Positions 47,442-59,242 are shown, numbered from the stretch's first letter. The stretch is 64,000 bases of DNA from Acanthamoeba lenticulata (GCA_002179805.1 NAVB01000128.1:1-64000); one strand, 5' to 3'. Numbers and translations are program-made. Notes: a model not told the origin generated them from the letters alone.

Positions 47442-50379
47442 ATGAATAAATCACGCGGCGCGTGTGGGCCGTGCAGGATCGCCCACACAGCTTGCGACGG
47501 GTGCGTCCTCATTGTCAATTTCCAAGTTGCTACGATTATCCCAAGTGGAGAATCGAAGTGCGATTCATCTGAATGTTCTTTTTCTGATCGATGTGAGTTT
47601 TGCCCTAGCACAGACAGCGCCCTTGTCGGCGGTGTACCACGCTGGGTAAGGATGTAGATTGCGTGGACATTGAGCGCAAACGCCCCGGCCGGCCCAAGGG
47701 TGGCAAGCCCAAACAACCCGAAAGCGGCTTAACGGCGATAGGCATAAAGAAGCCCAGATTGGACGGTACCCGCTTGCTTGTGCTACGGCCTCCGTTGGTG
47801 TCTTGTGCTGTCCAGCACGCGCATCAGAGCTCATATGTGTTGAAGCAGGGCCGGTGAAAGTTGCGCCTGCCCCTACGCCAGGCTCGGCGGCCGATGGCTC
47901 GTCAGCGGGTTCCGGTGCCGCCAAACAGGAGCCTGGGGCCCAGCAACCGACGCCACCCGTCCAGCCGACGCTACGGCCTCTCCGGCAGACCCCCGTGCCG
48001 CCTCCGCCGCCCCGCGGCTTCCACATTACGCCATCTGCCTTCACCCCACTCGCAGCCAAGCCGCCTATCTCGCTCCCTCCCCTGGCGCCCGCCGACTCGC
48101 TCCCCATGCCCAAGTTCCCACTGCCACCGTTCAACAGCACGTTCTCCTCCACTCCTTCTTCTTCTTCTTCTTCTTCATCATCCTCTTCTTCATCTACGAC
48201 ATCGTCTTCTTCATCCACCTCGTCATTTCCTTCACCGTCCACCGGCACCACGACCACCACTTCCACCTCTTCTGGGTCGACGGCGCAGCCTCGAGTCCAA
48301 CTGCCCACCGCCAGCCGGCCGTTCCTGCCCGCGTTCCCGCCTCCTCCGGGGCTACGATTACCCCCGGCTGTGCCTCCACCATCTTCATCGTCGCCGGCGT
48401 CCTCTATATCATCTTCGTCGTCGTCGTCGTCGTCGTCGACTGGCGCCGTCATGGGCGGCGCAGACGTCAAGGCCAAGCCGGAGGCCGGTGAGTTGCCACT
48501 TGGCGCCAAGGGAGGTGAGATGGGCAAGAGCACAGCGACAGCGACGAATCCATACCTGGAATCTCTGCTCACCTTCCTTGTCGAGGAGGTCAAGGAACTG
48601 AAGCAGACCAACACTACCATGCGCGAGGAGTTCCGACGCTCGGTCAAAAAGCTCAAGGGCGAGATTTCTCTCCTGCAGGAGTCGCAACAGCGCATGGAGC
48701 GAGACAAGCGTGAGCTCGAGGACCGATTGGCGTCAGCACTCTCTACGCCCAACAAGCCGCACCCCTTCTCCTCGCCACAGTCCCCCTGTCCGGCCTCCTC
48801 CCCTTCCCTCCCCTCGTTTTCGTCGATGTCTTCATCATCCTATACACCGCTCTCTTCTGTAACTTCGTCCACATCGTCATCTTCATCATCATCATCGTCT
48901 ACCGGCGCTTCGAACTCGACCCCGCCGTCGGGCATCACTCAGCTTGCGCCCTCTGTGGCCACCTCTCGGACCGAGATATTGGCCAGCTTCCCCTTCCTCT
49001 CCTCCTACAACTTGGCCTTGAACGACATCCCGTTCGTCGTCGCCGACCTCAAGTGCGTGACCTTCTCCTCACTTCCGCCACCATGACCGCCAGCTGACCC
49101 GCTCGCGCTCGTGTGCGCTCATAAATAATGCAGCAAGCCCTACATGGCGCTGCGGACAATGGACGCGACCGTGGGTGAAGAAAGCAACCCGCCCATGGTC
49201 ATCGCTGCCAATCCGCCCTTTTGTCAGCTGATCAACTACTCTCTTGTACATTCATAATTCCCTGCGCGCGCTTTCGACCTAGCTTGGGTCAGCCTGACGT
49301 CAGTTCCCTTCTATCATTGTCCAGCACGAGCTGCTCGGCTGTCCCCTGTCGAAGATCATCGTGCCAGACGAAAAGCTGAAGCGCCAGTTCCTACCTTTTC
49401 TCTACAACAAGTACTTGCCCAACGCGCAATCTCGTGGAGGAGAGGGGGGGGGGGTTTGAACCGTTTTGTGGGCTCACCACATCACACTACACCACACTGC
49501 GGTGCTGCGCTTCATGGGGGTGCCCTCGCCAGGAAGGCCAGTTCGCTGATCAGTGATATCCTCCCGCTGTCCCCGCTGTGCTTGCCCAAGGACGGAAAGA
49601 TGATCCGCCTTTTGTGCCGCAGCCAGCTCTTCTTCTCCGACAACGGAGTGGTGCGCCACTTGCCGACCCTTCTCTCGGGGTGGGCTTGATTTTAACTGGT
49701 GGTGGGTATGCAGATGCGATGGTCGGTGTCCCTAGTGGAGGGGATCGAAGAGGCGCCCGCGGTCTTGGACAGCCCCATGACGTGGCAGCCGGGCCTGCCC
49801 AAGTGGTGGTCGACCTACGCGAGCAGTCCCACCATGACCACGCCTCTGCCGATGTCCACCGTGCGCGCCTCCTTTCAGCCCAACGGGACCAGCAGCAACG
49901 GCAGCAACAACAGCAGTAGTAGCGGCAACAGCGGCAGTCAGCGTCAACAGTCGGCGGCCAACGGCAGCAGCGGCGGGGACGCAGCGGCGCCCGGTGGAGC
50001 GGGCAACAAACGCAAGCTGGGCGACCGATCATACGACCTGGGCGAGCTGCTCTCCAACTTTGCGGCGCCCATTCCGACGCCGCCTGTGGGCACGGGTGAT
50101 TTTGCGTGGCTGCTCAAGGATGGTGTGGGTGGCGGCCTCGCCTATGCGGGCGGCTCGCGCGAGAACATCCACGCTCCCTCCGTGGTGCCGCCCTCTGGGG
50201 CAGAAACTGCGCAGCCCAAGAGGCAGAGTCAGTCGGGCGGTATTCCCCCTGCTCGGCCCGCCCCCTCAGGGCCAGGCCCACGGAGCGGTGGTGGCGACGT
50301 GGCATCCCTGGGCGGGACGTCAGCTTCTGCACGAGGCGAAACGCCAAGCACGAGGGCTGGCTCCTTCCAACCCTGGTGA
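47442..50379 (+). CDS. ZP-H: Zn2Cys6-PAS family putative transcription factor
   Basis: Exons: 47442-47500, 47614-47765, 47849-49052, 49134-49245, 49325-49410, 49533-49650 and 49714-50379. Cluster ACGPCRIAHTACDG plus QRPCRRCTTLGKDVDC; basic motif RKRPGRPKGGKPK. The linker has a 30-residue Ser/Thr-rich run (about 48148-48240). Coil: FLVEEVKELKQTNTTMREEF. PAS-like part: SFPFLSSYNLALNDIPFVV, KPYMALRTMDATVGEE, PPMVIAANPPFCQLINYSL, HELLGCPLSKIIVPDEK, RSQLFFSDNGV, MRWSVSLVEGIEEA, ending in WQPGLPKWWST. This end and the HELLGCPLSK block make it closest to ZP-C. The tail is Ser/Asn/Gly-rich. The start ATG is 18 bp before the first cluster codons. Confidence 0.87.
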
Positions 50380-50983
50380 AGACAACAGTTGTCGCCCAGC
50401 CGTCACTCCCTAGGAGAGCCCAATCGGCCCAGAGATGGCTCATTGTCAAAATCGATAAGCCTATCGGGCAGCTTTTGTCGCCTTTGCGCCGTTAAGCAAC
50501 CGCAATAAATAATGATTGGTTCCATTATCTATTATGCGATTGGTCTATAATGATGCAGCCTTTGCCGCGATAGGTTTAAAATACGGTTTGTCGGTGAAAA
50601 TTGAATATTCCTGTTATTCCTCGAAAAATCAAGTCTGGGAACAGACGTAAAGGGCAAGCGAGCGCAAAAGGCCCTTTTCTTTCTTGTGGGTTTGTCGGAG
50701 CGGAGAGAGACGCGTACTGCAGCAGAGAGCGCATAAGTCGTTCATGTTGACAGCTCAAGATGAGCCAAGAGGTGCGCCTTCCTGCGCCTTGTCGTTGTTG
50801 GGTTTAGGAGGTCGTGAAGCTGGGCCAGGCGCAACCTGGGCCCGCGGTGGCCTCGGACACCGCCCCTTTGTCAAGGCTTTCCTTCTTTTTCTTTCACTTC
50901 CGCCCGCACCCGCCCTTGTTCTCTTCTTCTTCTTTCTTTCTCACGTGTTGGTTGCTGGCCGTATTGCGCCTCCGCCGGCGGTG
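50380..50983. other. ZP-H/ZP-I spacer
   Basis: About 600 bp between co-oriented paralogues, with a relatively AT-rich patch at 50500-50650. No gene is supported in it. Confidence 0.5.
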
Positions 50984-53890
50984 ATGGAGCAGGCCACAAG
51001 CAGCAAACAACAGCAGCAGCAGCAACAAATTGGTCGGGCGTGTAACCTGTGCCGACTTTCACACACGGCGTGCGACAGGTAGAGTGCCGTTCCCTTCCCT
51101 CCTTCTCCCCCAAGTTCAGGCCATCTCCTCCTCCTTCCCCTTGCCCCTTCTCCTCGCCCCCTCCGCGTAGGGCTACGATCAGCCCTACCCGTCAACGTCC
51201 AAAGCATTTGAGGTGGTTTTCTAATTATTTCCCACGTGTTGCGTGTTTTTCTCCTTTTTCTACTCTGCCGTGTGGTGCACCACGCCATCCCAGCTCGCGA
51301 CCATGTCGTCGATGTGTGGCCATCGGTAAGGCACACATGTGCGCCGACGTTGAGATGCGAAAACGCGGCCGCCCGCGCAAGAGCGGGTCCGGGGAGAAGG
51401 TGCGCAGCTCCAAGAGCTCCAAGACCGCGTCCTCCTCCGCACCCGCACCAGCAGCGGCCAACGGCGACACACTGGAGTCAGACAACTCCGGCGGCAAGGG
51501 AGCCGATAGCGAGTGGCACTCGGCCGCCAAGCGACCACGAAGAGAAGACGGTAGTTTGGCCCCACCCTTACTGTGGCCGTGCCGTGGCACATCATTGACC
51601 GCTGTGCGGTTGCTTGTTTGTGGTCATGTTCCAGGGTTCCAGATACGGATGCCTTCGCAGCCGTTCGACCCATTTGATCCCTTCCGGGTCTCGCCCGTGG
51701 CCACGGCCACCAGCACCACAGCGTCGATGGTGTCGGTGTCCTCCTCGGCCGGGCTCCACTCGCACTCGGAGCGCATCAGCAACATCTCATCTTCCTTCTT
51801 TGGCGCGGCCGAGTCCGCTGCCTCGCTCACCACCACGGTCCCGCGCGGGGCCTTCTCCTCCACATTTTCCTTCTCGTCGGCCGCGCTTTCCGCGTCGATG
51901 GCGGCGTCGACAACGAGCCAAGCTACGGTGGGACTCTCCGCGATGTCGTCAAACGGGTCGCTGGACTTGTCCTCCTCCTCCTCCTCCTCTACACCGTCGT
52001 CGCCCTACTCGCTCCCGTCTTCACCCTTATCGTCGTCGTTTGACTCGTCCAACCAGTCTCTGCTCGGGTCGCTCGGGGCGTCGCTGCTCCGCGGAGCGGC
52101 CACCTCCGGAGGCGCGGGCGAGCGCAAGCGAGACGACGTGCTCGAGGGCATCCTCTCCCTGGTGCTTGAGGAGCTGCGCGAGGTCAAGCAGCACAACCGC
52201 GAGATGCGGAAGCAGCTCGACAAGGTGGTCAAGCGGCAGAACAAGACCGAGCAGCGCCTGCTCCAGCTCAACTCCTCAACGACCGCCTCACCGAGTCCTT
52301 CTTGCTTTTCGCCCCCCGCGGCCGTGTCCACGACGTCGTCGACCATCGCCTCGCCGGCGTCGGCCTCCTTCCGCTCACACACCGCCATCAGCGGACAGAA
52401 AAACTGGGGCCCGCCCGAGTCCACGCTTTCCATGACGGCGCTCTCGGACATCCTCAACCGCATGCCCTTCCTGTTGGACTACTCGGTGTCGCCCTCCACG
52501 TTCGTCGTCAACGATCCACGGTACGCCGCGCCTCTTCACGGTCCGATGTTAATTCTCGCGGCGTGTGCTCACCTCTCCGTTTGCAGGAAACCGTTCTATG
52601 CTCTTCGAGTCATCTCGCAGTACATCGGCGAGGACTCGTCACCACCCATTTTCATCTTTGTCAACAACGTCTTTGCCGAGCTGTCGGGCTTTGCCCTGGT
52701 GCGTTGCCTGTCACCTCGCTCGCACACGGCCTGATGCATTCAGGCCAGCGCTGCTGACAACTTGGCTTTTTTTTAGAACGAATTGCTGGGGAGGAACGTG
52801 AACAAGGTGACCTATGTCGACGACCAGGCCAAGAAGGAGATGCTGTCGAAGCTCTTCCAAAGGTCCGGCTCGCTCGTTGACGTTACTCACCAAGGCATGA
52901 TTTGTGCTGACATGTCGCCTTTATCTCGCTTGCTCGGGTTTAGCGCGCCGCAAACGATCAGCGAACCGTTTGCGCTTCCGGTGTTGATGCGACGCAAGGA
53001 CGGTGGTGTCCTCCGGTGCGAGTGTCGACATCAGGCCTTTTACAACGAACTAGGCTACGTATGTCCTTCCTCTAGATATCAAAAAATAAAACAAAATAAA
53101 GAATAAATAAATACTGAAGAGTAAGTGGAATTGGCTGACCCACGAGGTGATTCAGATTCGATGGTGCGTGACGGTGGTGGACTCCTACACGGAGCTCGAA
53201 ATGCGCAGTGAGGATCTCCCGTTGGAATGGGTGCCTCCGATCGCGTGGGGCCAGCCCAAGCCTGGGATGGTGCCGGGCGCGGCCAGCAGCTCGTCGCCTG
53301 TCTCGTCATCCCCCTCGACCGCCTCGACCTGCACGACACCGCTCAACTGTGACAACACGCCACGAGCGGGCTCGCATCCCGGCTACGCCCCATTCAACCC
53401 GCCGCCACCGCAGAGCATGTTCGCGGGTCATACTCAGCACGACCGAGCCGCCCCGCCACCAGCTGTTCATCACCACGCCCATCCACCACCAGCGCCGCAG
53501 CAGCAACAGCAACGTCATCATCAGCAGCCCGCGAACACGGCCCAGGCCTATCCGCCGCCCTCGTCGGCGGCGGTGCCAGCGCCTTCGCCGCTCTTCTCTG
53601 GCGCGGAGGAGCGAATCGACCTGCAGGAACTGCTGCTCCAGCTCATCCCTGCGTCTCCCTCGGTGCCGTCCTATGGTGCGCCCGCGACGCCCTCGTCGCT
53701 GTCGCTGTCGTCGTCCTCCTCGGGGCTGCCGTTTGGTCAGTTCTCGACGCCACAGCAGCAACAGCCACCAGGGAGCGGGGGAGGCGCTGGCGGCGACTAC
53801 TCGTGGCTTAAAGACCTCCACCAGACCCCGCCCACGCAGCCGCAGAGCGCCAGCACCAGCAGCTGGTTCGACAGCGACAGCGTCTCCTGA
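50984..53890 (+). CDS. ZP-I: Zn2Cys6-PAS family putative transcription factor
   Basis: Exons: 50984-51078, 51294-51550, 51635-52520, 52587-52698, 52777-52862, 52944-53058 and 53156-53890. A seven-Gln run precedes the cluster ACNLCRLSHTACD plus SRPCRRCVAIGKAHMC; basic motif MRKRGRPRKSGSG. The coil is LVLEELREVKQHNREMRKQL. PAS-like part: RMPFLLDYSVSPSTFVVND, KPFYALRVISQYIGEDSSPP, FIFVNNVFAELSGFAL, NELLGRNVNKVTYVDDQ, CRHQAFYNELGY, IRWCVTVVDSYTE and WVPPIAWGQPKPG. The C-terminal tail is Pro/Gln/Ser-rich and closes on DYSWLKDLHQTPP, which may be an activation segment. Its first half-cluster CNLCRLSHTAC is shared exactly with ZP-K. Confidence 0.88.
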
Positions 53891-54034
53891 TCACGCCAGG
53901 CGGGAGCATTCCATTTTCGTCCTAATTTCTATTTATTTATTTTGTACAAACGAAAACATGAAGTACGAGTGCATTTCTTGCATTCGAGTTGATGAAAAAT
54001 TTGATCCTCTTGCACGTTCATTTGGTTTAATTTG

Positions 54035-55890
54035 ATGGAGAGCGCAAGCACTAACTGTGCCATGAGCGAGCTGCGGGGGCAAGGAGTTGCTACTGCCCAA
54101 GCACCTGTGTTGAAGAAGGCGTGCACGGCGTGCCGGCAAGTTCATGCCGCCTGTGAGGGGTAAAAGCGCGAGTGCATTTACGAATGAATCATCGGGCATA
54201 TGACTGATTGTGTTGAACTACAAGGGGGCATCCGTGCCAGCGTTGCCTGAGCTTGGGCAAGGGGGAGCAGTGCACCAAGCTGCCGGCTCGCAAGCGAGGC
54301 AGACCGCCAAAGGGCACGATTCAGTTCGATTCACCAAGTGGCAGCGCACCCACGGCGACTGCCCCACCTACCCGCACTGCCCCCTCGCCGTCGTCCATAC
54401 ACTTTGAAAACTTCTTCGTGCCTGTGGGGCAGCCGACAGCCGAGGCGGACCGCAGCAAACGCCACAGAGCTAATCCCCGTAAGGCCTTACCGTCTCGAGC
54501 CGTAAAGCGCCCAACTTCTCTGACGCTGCTTGTGGTGCTTTTGGCACAGATGCAGCACAGCCGCGGAGACCGCCTGGTCCACCTCTCGCGCCACGACCCG
54601 CCACCACCACGACAACACCCACCGCACCCGCGTTTGCGCCCTCGCCCTCGGGGCTCACTCAGGGCTCGAGCGTGGTCGCAAGCGCCGAGCCCACCAGGAC
54701 GGAGTCTCTCGTTCAGCTCATGTTTGAGCAGATGCAAGAGATGCGGAAAGAGAATCGCTACCTTCGCGACCAGGTGCACACGCTCGGTCTTCTTCATCAG
54801 CAGTCCGAGCAACGAGCCGAGCGGATGCAAGACGAGAGCAGGCGCAATATGGAGCAGGTCCTTGGCCTCCTTGCCGTCCAGCAGCTGCCGGGGACGACCC
54901 TGCGCCAGCGTCTTTCGCCGCTGAGCCCCTTCTCGCAGCCGTTCGAGCCCATGCCAGCGCCGCCCGGCACCTTCTTTCAAGGCGGTGCTGAGGGCCTGCC
55001 GGCTGTCCTGTTGGCCGCCATTCACATACTGCCTTTCTTGGCCGACTACGACTTGCGGCGTGAGGCTCTCGTCATCGACGACCTTGCGTACGCATCTTCC
55101 TCCTCATATGGGGATTTCTTAAGAGAGCTAACCGTGTGCTGGACCCGCAGCAAACCATTCGCAGCGTTGAAGCTCAGCGAGCCGCGCACGATCGCCGAGT
55201 TTAGACCCCCAAACTATGTTTATGCGTCGCCAACCTTTTGTCATCTCACGGGCTACCGCTTCGAGGAGCTCATTGGCAACCCTATCACCATGCTGTGCCG
55301 GCACATGGACGACATGACTCGCGTGCGCGTGCTTTATCACGCGTTTCCCGCCTCGTTGGCCTCGAGTGTAGGCGCCATCTTCCGTCAGGACCTCTGGTGG
55401 GTGGTGAATCGGCAAAAGCGACATCTCCGGGCGCGCTGCCAGTTCCTCTTCAACACTTCTGGCCAGGTAACTGGCGGCCGCCCCTTCTTTTTCGGTTGCT
55501 GAGAGGCGACGCAGCGCTTGCTCACCCCGAAACCTCTTCCTTTACGTGCAGCCCAAGTGGCTGATCATGGTCATCGACGAGGTGATGCAGATCAACAGCT
55601 TCCCCCAGTGCTCGAACGTCCTCCTTCTCCGCGATCGGCCCAGGTGCGGGGTGGAGGACCCGTTCTTCCCTACAAGCGATGAGGCGTCGCTGGTGCCGTG
55701 CTCTGCGCCTCTCGAGCCCGACTACACGTTCCAGAGCGCTTCGTCGTCTTCAGGCGGAGCCTCGCCAAAAAACTTCGCCGTAAGTGCAAGTAATAGCGAC
55801 GAGAGTGCAAGCGAGCTGGAGGACACGACATACGGGGCGTTTGGCGACGCCGAACTGGATGCCTTGTGGACTTCTCTTGGTGTCTCTTAA
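54035..55890 (+). CDS. ZP-J: Zn2Cys6-PAS family member with fewer PAS introns
   Basis: Five exons: 54035-54159, 54225-54478, 54550-55087, 55151-55466 and 55552-55890. Cluster ACTACRQVHAACEG plus GHPCQRCLSLGKGEQC; basic motif ARKRGRPPKG. Coil: LMFEQMQEMRKENRYLRDQV. PAS-like part: ILPFLADYDLRREALVIDD, KPFAALKLSEP, NYVYASPTFCHLTGYRFEEL and IGNPITMLCRHMDD. Unlike its paralogues, the segments from KPFAALK to CQFLFNTSGQ are in a single exon, so two introns have been lost (or never gained). The LTGYRFEELIG string is the most canonical PAS core in the family. The tail is acidic and Ser-rich, ending DAELDALWTSLGVS, shared with ZP-B. Confidence 0.87.
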
Positions 55891-56013
55891 CCCTTACGAA
55901 CACGTATGGATATCAGAACATCACGCCATGTGAACAAGAGCGACAGGAATAGCACCAAACCACATCCACATCCAGCTGCTACATAATGTTGATGGCTACC
56001 CACCATCTCAACG

Positions 56014-56085
56014 GGGCGCTGTAGTTAAGTGGTAAAATTCCTGCTTCGGGTGCAGGAGGCCCCGGTTCGATTCCGGGCAGCGCCC
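56014..56085 (+). tRNA. tRNA-Pro (CGG)
   Basis: 72 nt. Acceptor GGGCGCT pairs with AGCGCCC. The anticodon stem CCTGC/GCAGG encloses the loop TTCGGGT, giving anticodon CGG. The T arm CCGG-TTCGATT-CCGG holds the B box. No intron. A TTTTT run at 56090-56094 would terminate Pol III. Confidence 0.95.
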
Positions 56086-56210
56086 TAGCTTTTTGCAAAT
56101 TGCTGATGCCATGTGAATTATCAAAGCCATTTTATTGAATTCAAAAAATTGTTTTTCCCCCCGCGGCGAACATATTTTAAAGAAAAATCCTTACTTTGGC
56201 AAAAAATTTT

Positions 56211-56282
56211 GAGGACGACGTGACTTGAACACGCAGCCTTCTGATCTGGAGTCAGACGCTCTACCAGTTGAGCTACGCCCCC
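56211..56282 (-). tRNA. tRNA-Trp (CCA)
   Basis: Read on the minus strand, 72 nt. Acceptor GGGGGCG pairs with CGTCCTC (two G-U pairs). The anticodon stem TCTGA/TCAGA encloses CTCCAGA, anticodon CCA. T arm GCGTG-TTCAAGT-CACGT. No intron. An A-run at 56201-56206 is the T-terminator on this strand. It faces tRNA-Pro tail to tail. Confidence 0.94.
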
Positions 56283-56364
56283 GCTTGTTTTCACCGTCCT
56301 TCGGCAAACATTTCATGAAATTAAAGTCAGGGTGGCGCCATCGGCGACCATGCAATTTATTTTC

Positions 56365-58391
56365 TTATTGTTGTGCGTGCTGCGTGAGCATGTGCTGCTG
56401 CTGGACGGCATTCTTGAAGGAAAAGATCCATTGCTCGGGCTCTTGCTCTCGCTCGAGTAGTACGTCTTCGCGCCACCGATCGACGCAGTAGATCCCGTAC
56501 TTGGGCTAATGTGGTCAACGTCATGAGCTTGCAACACCATCTCCACAAAAGCCACGAAGGATGGAATGTACCAGGCCATCATAGCCGTAGCAAAACTGGA
56601 CCCTGCACTCAATCATGACAGTGCGTGCGTCCTTGTGGCGATGACGGAGCAGAAGCTTCTGTACAGAGGACACCGACATTGGAGGCCTGACGAGTGCGTT
56701 GAGTGAGTGGAGCAGAGCACAACAAGACGAGAAAAGAGGACGAAGTTCTTGTACTGGGGGCTCTTGAGGAAGGAAAAGAGCGGTTGGGCGATTTCAGGAT
56801 AGGTGAGCAGCAAAGATATCTTTGTGATTGGAGCGCCCAATAGCTCGACCTATTGTGTCCCAACGCAGGTCAGAAGGTGCCTCATGTGCGGGAGAGTGGA
56901 GAGCATCGAACAGACGCACATAGGAGTAGCCGTGGATCGTGCAGAAGGCCCGGTTGACCCAAATCATCACCGGCGAGAAGCCCTCTGTTGACCTCGCCAC
57001 CACCGCTGTCGGTTTCCTGCGTGGGCGCGAGAGGAAAGTGGTGGTCAGCAACGTGTCGGTGCCGGCGCGAGGCAAGGCACCTCACCTGAGGTCGTCCACC
57101 GCGAACTCGCCCGGGCTCAGCTGGAACTCTTTGAGGAAGGGGAAGATCTCGTAGATGTCGCGCCATGACGGGGCCACCGAGTACGACGAGCCGAACAGCG
57201 GTCGAGGCCGCGTGCACGATCTCCAGGCCGGGTTGAACGAGGGCTGCGCCCCCGGCGATGCGAACGGAGCGAGAGGCGGCTGCGGTTGTTGGGGCGGGAA
57301 GGGCGAAGGCTTGTCGAGGTACATCGACTCCTCGTCCTCCTGGTGTGGATGGTGGTAATAGTGGTGGTGATGGTGCGGGTGGGGGCGTTGATAACTGACC
57401 ATCATCGGATACTGCCGGAGGTCGTCGTCGCCGCGGCCAACAACATCGGCATCTACTTCAACTTCGCCATAGGCGGTCCGCCTTCGCTTCGGCGCGTCCC
57501 GCTCCTGCTTGAGGGGCCCTGCGGGCGGCCTGCCCATGACCGCCGAGAGCTGATGTTGTTGATGCAGCGCCGGGCTGGGTCGAGACAGCGTGGGATCCCA
57601 CGCGGCGACGAACGGGTCCGGATACGTTCTTGGTTTCAGCAGCGAGCCGGGCGGCGCATGGGCGAGAAGCGCCAGGCCGTCCTCAACGTTCCGTCCAGGA
57701 GGATCGCCCGAGGCAGAAGCAGCAGTTGCCGAGCTCGTGGCCTGCGGCACCGCCTCCTGCCCCAACCGCATCGGCAGCGTGGCGGGAGGAAGAGGGCAAG
57801 ACGTCGGGACGGCTGGGCTGGGCCTGTGTGGGCTGCTGGCGGACTGCGCTGTGGTGCGCAGCGGTGATATCATGGGGAATGGCTGAGTGGCCGCCGGCGG
57901 GACACCCGCTGGCTTGGGCTCGATGGGGAGGAAGGCGGCGGGGCCGATCGGTTTTTTGCTCTTTTCATCGCTGGTCTTGCGGGTGCTCGTCTTTGGCCGC
58001 CCGCGCTTTCGCAAAGGGATGTCCGCGCACAAGTCGGCCTTCCCTATCCGTACGCACCGCTTGCACGGCCGCGTTCTGCGGCCGCAAAAGAAAGGTGATC
58101 AGTGGCGACGTCGGGAAAAAACGAAAGCGAAAAGAGGCGGAACAAACAAAACGAAAAAAAAGAATTAAAAAAGCACAGCGCTAAGGATGAAGGAAGATAC
58201 GTTTCGCAGGCCGTGTGGGAGAGGCGACACAAGTTGCAGGAGCGTGCGATACCCTTCCTGTCGTGTTCAGATTGGGCTTGAGATGGGTCGTATGGGTCCC
58301 CATCCATTGCGCTGGATCCCTCCAGCAGGGCGGACAGCGCCGCTGCATCGTCTTCTCCTTCCCCCCAACCTCCTTCGGGGCTGCGCTTCAT
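56365..58391 (-). CDS. ZP-K: Zn2Cys6-PAS family putative transcription factor
   Basis: Exons: 58391-58201, 58075-57086, 57016-56920, 56849-56755, 56686-56572 and 56505-56365. Cluster SCNLCRLSHTACE plus TTRPCKRCVRIGKADLC; basic motif LRKRGRPKTSTRK. The Pro/Ser/His-rich linker carries a His/Tyr run (about 57345-57380). Unlike its paralogues I see no clear coiled coil. PAS-like part: IFPFLKEFQLSPGEFAVDD, KPTAVVARSTEGFSP, VMIWVNRAFCTIHGYSY, VELLGAPITKISLLL, CRVQFCYGYDGL and PKYGIYCVDRWREDV. It ends in a Gln/His-rich tail (VQQQHMLTQHAQQ), with no extended activation-like region. Start chosen as the first ATG upstream of the cluster in frame. An in-frame ATG closer to it, at about 58308, is also possible. 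Confidence 0.86.
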
Positions 58392-59242
58392 CCACTCCAC
58401 TTGAACCTGCTGTGTGCTTGGGCGTGAGAGAGGGGCCGGTAGTCTGACTCTTCCACGTTGTTGGGCTGCGGTACCTGACTAGCAGTCAACACACTACCGA
58501 GAAGCAGCACCTCCCTAGCGACCTGTCGATGATGGAGCACAAAAATTCTGGCCCCAGAGTTCTTGTTGAATGCCGGTAGAGGTTGAATTGGTGGTTGCTG
58601 GGGCTACGGGATCTGGCCCTGGTGTGGTGCTTGGCTGGTGACGTTGCTTTGTCGGGCCGCGAGAGAAAAGACAACAAGAACAAGACAAGACCGCCCACAC
58701 GAACCGGCTCTTCCTCTGGTGCGCTGGAGGCCCTTGTTGGTGGTTGCGGAGAAACACTCGATCGGCTCTTTTACCACGGGCGGTTCGGGGTTCGTTATTG
58801 GGCCCGGTGGTCCACTGCCGGATTGTCCGCCCGCGGTAGGAGATCCCCTTTTCTGCACCCACGCGGTGGGTGTTCGACCATCTGGCTCCTCCCCCAATCA
58901 AGTCCGTGAGATGGCGCCTTCTCTTGTGTGCTGATGGTCTGGTGGAGTGCGACGATCGTCCTCGGACCTATTTGCTCGTAGGTGGACGCCTCCGAGGACC
59001 CGGATTGTAGTTGGGCTCGGGTGTTCTTTTCGCGACCTTCCAAAGCACCAGCGCAGAGCGGCGCAACACTCACCGTGAGTTGTACCGTTAACACTAAGTA
59101 CACTAAGTGGCGTTAAGGCTACGACGAGCCCTGCGGCCAGCCTTTGGGACTACGAAGGACCAGAGGAGTTGCAGTCGGGTTGTCAATAATTTATGTTGTG
59201 GACTATATCTGTACATAGGACAAGGCGAGCTTGGCCTCGGAC
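58392..59242. other. 850 bp region without a supported gene
   Basis: The largest gene-free stretch. It holds the ZP-K promoter and the 3' region of the LIM gene. Several antisense-overlapping open frames exist at 58515-58934 but have no domain, no matching splice pattern and no family resemblance. A short direct repeat of ACTAAGT is at about 59093-59108. A non-coding RNA here cannot be excluded. Confidence 0.5.

Noticed and set aside
58515..58934. Overlapping open frames on both strands in the 58.4-59.2 kb gap
   Set aside because: No domain, no consistent splice pattern, and the two strands mirror each other.
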